64,000 nt of DNA, from assembly GCF_015062615.1 (NCBI RefSeq), contig NZ_SUUH01000003.1:62001-126000 (forward strand), in the 5' to 3' direction. The position numbers were made by a program, and so were the translations under genes. This DNA is from Denitrobacterium detoxificans (GTDB taxonomy: Bacteria; Actinomycetota; Coriobacteriia; Coriobacteriales; Eggerthellaceae). The notes under the pieces are model-generated. The model did no database searches. It saw nothing but the letters and a program-made list of their open reading frames with translations, and was not told the origin of the DNA. Below are positions 58,967 through 64,000 of this stretch, one piece after another (the first letter of the stretch is position 1; each line of letters begins with the position of its first letter).

Positions 58967-59938
58967 ATGGCGGAAAACGTGCTCATATCCATTCTCATTC
59001 CCGTCTACAACGCAGAACGCTACCTGGAACGATGCCTTGAGAGTGTGCTCGCGCAGACGTACGGATCGTTCGAGATCGTGGCCATCGACGATGGCTCTTC
59101 CGATGGCTCGCCGGCCATTCTGGACGCGTATGCCCAACGCGACCCGAAACGCGTACGCGTGGAGCATCGCGCGAATGCTGGTGCAGCCGAGGCGCGCAAT
59201 CGCGCCATCGAGCTCGCGCAGGGCGAATATGTGGCATTCCTGGATAACGACGATTGGCTCGATCCCGATTTTCTGGATCAGCTGGTATCTCATGTGGGCG
59301 AAGGCGCCGACATCGTGTTTGGTGGCTATCGCCGCCCGCATGCTGACGGTTCGGTGGCCAGCGAGATCGTGCCGCATCCGGGCGAGGAATGGGCGCCCTT
59401 CGCGGTGCTTGCCGCATGGGCGAAGCTCTACCGTAGGGAATTCCTGCTGGCGAATGACCTGCGCTTCCTTTCGGCAAACATCTACGAGGACCTGTATTTC
59501 TCGATTCCGGCCATCTATGCCGCGCAGCGTACGGAAGTGGTTCCGTACTGCGGCTACAACTGGTTCATGAACCCGGAGAGCGTGTCCAATACCAGCCAGC
59601 GCACCTCCGAGGGGCTGGAATTCGACCGCGCCATGGGCGCCCTGGTCGATCGCGTGGGCGTGGATGCGTCGGGTAGGCAAGATGCCCTGTTCGTGCATGC
59701 CATGGTGCGCTTGGGCGTGTTCTCGCTGTTCCTCACGCGCGACGGCGACGGTCCGGAACTAGCTGCGGAACGCACGGTGCTGTTGCGCGCGTGGCTCGAC
59801 GCCCACGTTCCCGCGTGGCGTTCCGACCCCTATGCCCGTATGGGCAGACCGCGGGGCGATAGCCGCGGGGCGCGTATTGCCACCTGGCTATTCGTGCGCC
59901 ATCCGCGCCTGTTCGCCGCGGCATTGCGCCTGAAATAG
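58967..59938 (+). CDS. Family 2 glycosyltransferase
   Basis: 323 aa. GT-A fold: 'ISILIPVYNAERYLERCLESVLAQTY' (about residues 7-32), 'IVAIDDGSSDGS' with the nucleotide-binding Asp, and 'VAFLDNDDWLDPDFL' holding the metal-binding acidic motif. The last 60 residues are Arg-rich and may lie on the membrane. It transfers a sugar from a nucleotide donor, probably to a surface polysaccharide built with the Ugd product next door. Confidence 0.92.
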   Translation: MAENVLISILIPVYNAERYLERCLESVLAQTYGSFEIVAIDDGSSDGSPAILDAYAQRDPKRVRVEHRANAGAAEARNRAIELAQGEYVAFLDNDDWLDPDFLDQLVSHVGEGADIVFGGYRRPHADGSVASEIVPHPGEEWAPFAVLAAWAKLYRREFLLANDLRFLSANIYEDLYFSIPAIYAAQRTEVVPYCGYNWFMNPESVSNTSQRTSEGLEFDRAMGALVDRVGVDASGRQDALFVHAMVRLGVFSLFLTRDGDGPELAAERTVLLRAWLDAHVPAWRSDPYARMGRPRGDSRGARIATWLFVRHPRLFAAALRLK

Positions 59939-59939
59939 C

Positions 59940-60728
59940 CTACAGGTCGTTGGCGGCTTCCCCGCGCGCGTACACGCATGCGATGGCGTGTGCGATGGGT
60001 GCGGGCCAGAAGCGCTTCAACATGGCTAGGTCTTCCGCCTTGCGCGTGGAATCGCCGATGAGCGACGTGGTGGTAGAGGCCTCGTGAATGCGATGCAGCA
60101 TGAGGGGCTGAGGGTCGTACAGGAATGCGCCCTCCATGCGCGAAAGGCGTTCCCAGGTGTCCCAGTCTACGTTGCTCTTCATGCCCGCATGGAACGGCGG
60201 GGTGGGGCAGTTTGTCGCATTGAACGTGACCGCGGGGCAGCAGATAGCATTTCCCCAGGCCAGCGCATGGCGACGCGCATGTGTGCTACGTGCCTTGCTG
60301 GGCTTGGCGAGTGGTGCGAGCAGGCGGCGCTTCACGCGGGGCAGCGTGCCGTCGCTCACCGTTTCTCCGTTGCGGATTTCGGCGTAGTCGCTGAAGAAGA
60401 TGAGCCCATCGCTGGCGCTATCGAGCATGGCACGCGCATGCGTGGCGTATTCGGGCAGGTAGACGTCGTCCTGGTGCGCGATGGTAATGTAGCTAGTCGT
60501 TGCTTGCGCATATGCGAAGTTCCAGTCGGCTCCTATGCCACGGCTTTCGCTGTTCACGTGCAGGGGCAGGCCGTGCTTTCGCGCGATGCCTTCTAGCCAT
60601 TCGCTGGGCGTGGATGTGGCGATGAATACCTCGTCGGCTGCGGTTTCCTGTAGCTCGATGGAGGCGATGCATTCTTCCAGATAGGGGCTTTGTCCGTAGG
60701 CGCAGATTGCAAATGCGTGTGTGGACAT
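59940..60728 (-). CDS. Family 2 glycosyltransferase (second, opposite strand)
   Basis: 262 aa. 'AFAICAYGQSPYLEECIASI' at the N terminus, 'DEVFIATSTPSEWLEGIAR', and 'GADWNFAYAQATTSYITIAHQDDVYLPEY' (about residues 66-94), where HQDDV is the acidic metal-binding motif. It differs from the adjacent plus-strand GT2 in lacking the DDGSSDG loop, which reads ATSTPSE. Convergent with that gene with 1 bp between stops. A role in envelope glycan modification is inferred. Confidence 0.85.
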   Translation of the reverse strand: MSTHAFAICAYGQSPYLEECIASIELQETAADEVFIATSTPSEWLEGIARKHGLPLHVNSESRGIGADWNFAYAQATTSYITIAHQDDVYLPEYATHARAMLDSASDGLIFFSDYAEIRNGETVSDGTLPRVKRRLLAPLAKPSKARSTHARRHALAWGNAICCPAVTFNATNCPTPPFHAGMKSNVDWDTWERLSRMEGAFLYDPQPLMLHRIHEASTTTSLIGDSTRKAEDLAMLKRFWPAPIAHAIACVYARGEAANDL

Positions 60729-60823
60729 GTCATTCCCTCCCTCATATCTTCAGAACGCTGTCGTATAGTTACGCCAAAGGGAACTGGGACAGCGTATCAA
60801 GGATACGCGAAGGGTGGCGAGGA

Positions 60824-62155
60824 ATGAACCCCGCTAAGAGTACTTCCAAGCATTATCTTGCGCTGCTGCTTGTCGTGGCCGCAGTGGCGTTTGCTGCTGC
60901 GCTTGCAGCGCCTGCCTCGGCGTATGCCGCAAGCGATCAGAAGATGTATCGTCTGTACAATCCCAATGGCGGCGAGCATTTCTATACGGCGAATGTGATG
61001 GAGATGACCAACCTGCATCGCCTTGGCTGGACCTACGAGGGCGTGGGCTGGATTGCCCCAGCATCGGGGTCGCCAGTGTATCGCCTGTACAACCCCAACG
61101 GCGGCGACCATCATTACACCATGGCTGCTGAAGAGAAGGACTTTCTGGTTGCGCTGGGCTGGAACTACGAGGGCGTGGGCTGGAGGTCGGCGAGCGCTTC
61201 TGCGGGCCAGCCGCTCTATCGACAGTACAACCCCAATGCCTCGTCGGGATCGCATAATTACACGCTGAGCGCGCAGGAAAACGACCACCTCGTGAGCTTG
61301 GGCTGGAATGCCGAGGGCATTTGCTGGTATGGCTACGAGCCATCTGAAAGCGACTTCATTACGTCGCTCGATTACTCTCAGGCGGTGAACCTGCCTGTTT
61401 CCGTTTCCGCATACAGCGTGGTGGTGGCGCGCGAAGACGGCGTGGTCATCGCCAGCAAAGCGCCGAATAAGAAGTGCGAGACGGGCTCCACAGCGAAGCT
61501 CATGACGTGCTGGCTCGCCCAGGAGAGCCTGGGGGATGCCCAGGTCACGCTTTCTGATTACGACATTCAGATTGCCCAGCCGTTTGTCTACGATCGCGAC
61601 CAGCCGTGGAAGACCAATTCGGCATCCGTCGTGGCCAAGCAGTGCATGTACGTGTCGTCGAACCCCTATGCGCACACGCTCGCTCGCTACGTGGCGCGGG
61701 AAAAGTACGGGGCAACGGGCACCGACTGGGGCGACATGCGCAATGGCGTTCGCGCCATGCAGGAACGCGCCGTGGAAATTGGCATGACGAATACCACGTT
61801 CGTTTCGCCTTCGGGCTTGTTTGGCCCGAAGAACGGCAACTTCACGCAGGATTTCAGCAGCAACTCCAAGGGCATGACGAATAATCGTTCCACGGGCAAC
61901 GACATGATGCTCCTCACGCTGAACGCCGTACCTGCGGGAACGCACATCGTGGGCAACACGTTCGGGAGCCCGCACAAGTTCACGAATATCAAAACGGGAA
62001 CGAATGAGCGCGAATCCATGCTTTCGATGATACGAATAAAGGGTAAGACGTATTACATCGCCCTCATGGCTGCCGACCACACTTCCAGCCAGGGCGGAAC
62101 CGACGTGAAGGAGACCACTGCCATCGTCAATTGGCTTTGGGATTACGTGCAGTAG
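60824..62155 (+). CDS. S11 D-Ala-D-Ala carboxypeptidase-like protein with three DUF5648-type repeats
   Basis: 443 aa from the ATG at 60824. Signal peptide with AYA-A end (about residue 33). Three tandem repeats of about 43 residues follow (about 39-175), each with Y-R-x-Y-N-P-N-x-x-x-x-x-H-x-Y-T and LGW-x-(Y/A)EG; this is the DUF5648/cell-wall module seen on secreted Coriobacteriia proteins. The penicillin-binding domain follows: STAK (Ser-222, Lys-225), SSN in 'VSSNPYAHTLARYV', and IKTGTNERESM (KTG). It would trim peptidoglycan stems outside the cell. Paralogue of the next gene, 8 bp downstream. Confidence 0.88.
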   Translation: MNPAKSTSKHYLALLLVVAAVAFAAALAAPASAYAASDQKMYRLYNPNGGEHFYTANVMEMTNLHRLGWTYEGVGWIAPASGSPVYRLYNPNGGDHHYTMAAEEKDFLVALGWNYEGVGWRSASASAGQPLYRQYNPNASSGSHNYTLSAQENDHLVSLGWNAEGICWYGYEPSESDFITSLDYSQAVNLPVSVSAYSVVVAREDGVVIASKAPNKKCETGSTAKLMTCWLAQESLGDAQVTLSDYDIQIAQPFVYDRDQPWKTNSASVVAKQCMYVSSNPYAHTLARYVAREKYGATGTDWGDMRNGVRAMQERAVEIGMTNTTFVSPSGLFGPKNGNFTQDFSSNSKGMTNNRSTGNDMMLLTLNAVPAGTHIVGNTFGSPHKFTNIKTGTNERESMLSMIRIKGKTYYIALMAADHTSSQGGTDVKETTAIVNWLWDYVQ

Positions 62156-62163
62156 GGTGTTTC

Positions 62164-63726
62164 GTGAGTGGCTTCGTTCGAAAGAATGCGTTTCAATGGG
62201 CGGCGACTGCCGGCGTCTTGGCGCTGTGCGCTGGCCTGTTCTTTGCGGCGTATGCGTTGGCCGAAGTTCCCATGCCCGTTATCGCAAGCGGTCTTACCTA
62301 TAACGGCTCGGCGCAGGAAGGCGTTTCGGAAGCCGAGGGCTATACGCTGTCGGGTCAGGTGGATGCCACGAACGCCGGTGAGTATACGGTTACCGCCACG
62401 CTGTGCGAGGGCCGTCATTGGCCCGACGGTAGCACCGAACCCAAGTGCGTATCGTGGACCATCGACAAGGCATCGCTCGATGTCTCGGCCTTCACGGTCG
62501 ATTCCACGTTCACGGGCGAGGAACAGTCGCTCGTTTCCATGCAAGAAGTACCCGAAGGCGTTTCCGTTTCTTATGGTGTGAATGGTGTGGAGTCCGAACG
62601 CCCTACGGCTACCAATGCCGGTAGCTACGAGGTAACGATGACGGTCGATGGCGGCGGCAACTACAAGGACGCCACCGTCGTGTGCCAGGCGAAGATTGCG
62701 CCCGCTCCCATCGCCGCACCTGAGCCCGTATCGGGCCTGGTGGCAGATGGCAAGACCAGCCAGGTGGGCGTTCCCGAGGGCGATGGCTACACCGTAGAAG
62801 ACGGCAGCGCCGTCGAGCCGGGGGAGTACGTTGCCGTGGTTACGCCCGATGCCAATCACGTATGGGAAGATGGCTCGTCCTTGCCACTGCAGATCGCTTG
62901 GAGCGTCGGCGAGCCCGAGGTTCCCTGGGGCAACTTGGTAACGCTCAACTACGATTCCGCCGTTGACCTGCCCGTTTCGCTGAGCGCCTACGGCGTGCTG
63001 GTGGCCACGGCCGATGGCACGGTGGTTGCGCAGAAGAACCCGTATACGCGTTGCGAGATTGCCTCCACCACCAAGCTGCTTACGTGCTGGCTGGCCAGCG
63101 AATACCTGGATGACGATAGCCAGGTGAGCCTCTCCTCGTACGACACGCAGATCGCCGCGCCGTTCGATACGCCCGAAAATCAGCCGTGGCATACCGCTAG
63201 CGCCGCGAAGATCGAGGCGCAGTGCATGCTCACGTCGTCGAACCCGTATGCGCACGCCCTGGCGCGCTACGTTGCCCGTGCGCGGTATGGCGCTTCGGGA
63301 ACCGATTGGGGCGACATGACGAATGCGCTGCGTGCCATGGATGAGCGTGCAACGGAAATTGGCATGAGTAACACCAGCTTCGTGTCGCCGTCGGGGCTTT
63401 TCGGCCCGGGCAATGGGGTGTTCACGAGTGGGTTCTCCTCGTCTTCGGGTGGCATGAAGAACAACCAGTCCACCGCCAACGACATGATGCTGCTTACGCT
63501 GAACGCTGCGGCTGCCGACGCGCCCATTTCGGGGCAGAAGCTTGGCAGCAATGATTTCACCTGCATAAAGACGGGTACGAACGAACGCGAATCCATGCTT
63601 GCCAAGGCTAGCGTGAATGGTGAAACGTACTACATCGTCCTTCTGGCCGCCGATCACACTTCCGCCACTGGCGGCACCGACGTTCGCGAAATCGATCACA
63701 TCATCGACTGGCTCGAAACGCGCTAG
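62164..63726 (+). CDS. S11 D-Ala-D-Ala carboxypeptidase-like protein with Ig-like (MBG-type) repeats
   Basis: 520 aa from the GTG at 62164. An N-terminal TM/signal segment (about 12-35), then three beta-sandwich repeats of about 75 residues (about 38-255). Repeats open 'GLTYNGSAQEGVSEAEGYTL' or similar and contain 'TNAGEYTVTATL', the MBG/Ig-like pattern. The penicillin-binding domain follows, with STTK (Ser-301, Lys-304), 'TSSNPYAHALARYV' and IKTGTNERESM. That domain is very close to the one in the preceding gene, but the N-terminal module is unrelated. Tandem duplication followed by domain swap is inferred. Confidence 0.88.
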   Translation: MSGFVRKNAFQWAATAGVLALCAGLFFAAYALAEVPMPVIASGLTYNGSAQEGVSEAEGYTLSGQVDATNAGEYTVTATLCEGRHWPDGSTEPKCVSWTIDKASLDVSAFTVDSTFTGEEQSLVSMQEVPEGVSVSYGVNGVESERPTATNAGSYEVTMTVDGGGNYKDATVVCQAKIAPAPIAAPEPVSGLVADGKTSQVGVPEGDGYTVEDGSAVEPGEYVAVVTPDANHVWEDGSSLPLQIAWSVGEPEVPWGNLVTLNYDSAVDLPVSLSAYGVLVATADGTVVAQKNPYTRCEIASTTKLLTCWLASEYLDDDSQVSLSSYDTQIAAPFDTPENQPWHTASAAKIEAQCMLTSSNPYAHALARYVARARYGASGTDWGDMTNALRAMDERATEIGMSNTSFVSPSGLFGPGNGVFTSGFSSSSGGMKNNQSTANDMMLLTLNAAAADAPISGQKLGSNDFTCIKTGTNERESMLAKASVNGETYYIVLLAADHTSATGGTDVREIDHIIDWLETR

Positions 63727-63817
63727 GTTGACGTCTCCCTCTCGAAGGCGAACAATAGCGGCAAGTTTTGCTGTTCGAAGTTGCTTGCCCGTTCGTACAA
63801 TCGAGGTGCGTGACCCC

Positions 63818-64000
63818 ATGGCATTGCATGCTGCTCGACCTGTAATGCGAGAACCTTTTGCCGGAGCGTTTCTCTTGCGCGCGGTATTTATCGCAGTCGC
63901 TTTCCTGCTATTCACGCTAGGCGTGAGCGGCTGTTCGCCTCATCGTGCGGAAATGGTTACGGGGTATAGCTACTGGGCGTATCCCCATAACGCATATGGT
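63818..64000 (+). CDS. Probable lipoprotein, truncated by the window edge
   Basis: The first 61 codons from the ATG at 63818 (GAGGTG upstream; a second ATG at 63845 is possible). The N terminus is basic, then comes a hydrophobic run and a lipobox LGVSGC with Cys near residue 39. The mature part begins CSPHRAEMVTGYSYWAYP. The frame is open to the end of the window. Family unknown. It follows the S11 pair in the same direction. Confidence 0.55.
   Translation, partial: MALHAARPVMREPFAGAFLLRAVFIAVAFLLFTLGVSGCSPHRAEMVTGYSYWAYPHNAYG

Overview
This is a chromosomal segment of a G+C-rich anaerobic actinobacterium, most likely class Coriobacteriia, family Eggerthellaceae. The taxonomic call is inferred from content, not from a marker gene. 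The window combines multi-TM LuxR-family regulators paired with Tat-exported fumarate-reductase-like flavoproteins, a DmsABC-type molybdoenzyme, a fused SecDF, a FeoA-FeoA-FeoB-Cys-rich iron locus, DUF6020/DUF6541 polytopic proteins and many GTG/TTG starts. That mix is characteristic of gut Eggerthellaceae.

Layout. 0-2.7 kb: tail of a Tad-pilus-like operon (TadE-like protein, small secreted protein, DUF192, zinc-ribbon protein). 2.7-4.7 kb (minus): a ModE-like winged-helix protein and threonine synthase. 4.8-8.7 kb: an iron region with a DtxR-like operator, a short terminated transcript that could encode 29 aa, feoA-feoA-feoB and a Cys-rich membrane peptide. 8.7-13.5 kb: an AraC regulator, two DtxR-family regulators and, between them, a DUF6110/P1B-ATPase/microprotein metal operon. 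13.6-16.3 kb: ruvCAB behind a LexA-like box, then a DUF6483 gene. 16.4-18.4 kb: cold-shock protein and NhaC-type antiporter. 18.4-22.8 kb: queuosine genes queA, queH and tgt around a 100-bp repeat cluster and a HAD phosphatase. 23-26.3 kb: secDF and DUF1292. 26.4-29.6 kb (minus): a complete ECF transporter with a RibU-like S component.

29.7-52 kb is a respiratory and transport block: two AGCS amino-acid symporters, three paralogous membrane LuxR regulators, dmsABC with an extra orphan DmsC-like anchor, two Tat/lipoprotein FAD reductases, a patatin, a DUF6020 membrane protein and an aroD-aroE pair. A 650-bp gene-free, strongly structured intergenic element lies at 48.0-48.7 kb. 52.3-55.5 kb: tRNA-Pro(CGG), tatA, greA and a lysyl-tRNA synthetase fused to a C-terminal HD domain. 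55.7-64 kb: surface-polysaccharide genes (DUF6541 protein, UDP-glucose dehydrogenase, two GT2 enzymes), two adjacent S11 D-Ala-D-Ala carboxypeptidase-like proteins with different N-terminal modules, and the start of a lipoprotein.

How the parts fit together. TatA belongs to the route that would export the three Tat substrates seen here (DmsA and the two flavoproteins). The LuxR regulators probably gate electron-acceptor use. The Feo system supplies iron for the Fe-S enzymes under DtxR-type control. The polysaccharide and S11 genes form a cell-envelope cluster. The least conventional items are the LysRS-HD fusion, the FeoB with an acidic insertion of about 100 residues, the iron-box-controlled mini-transcript, and the structured element at 48 kb.
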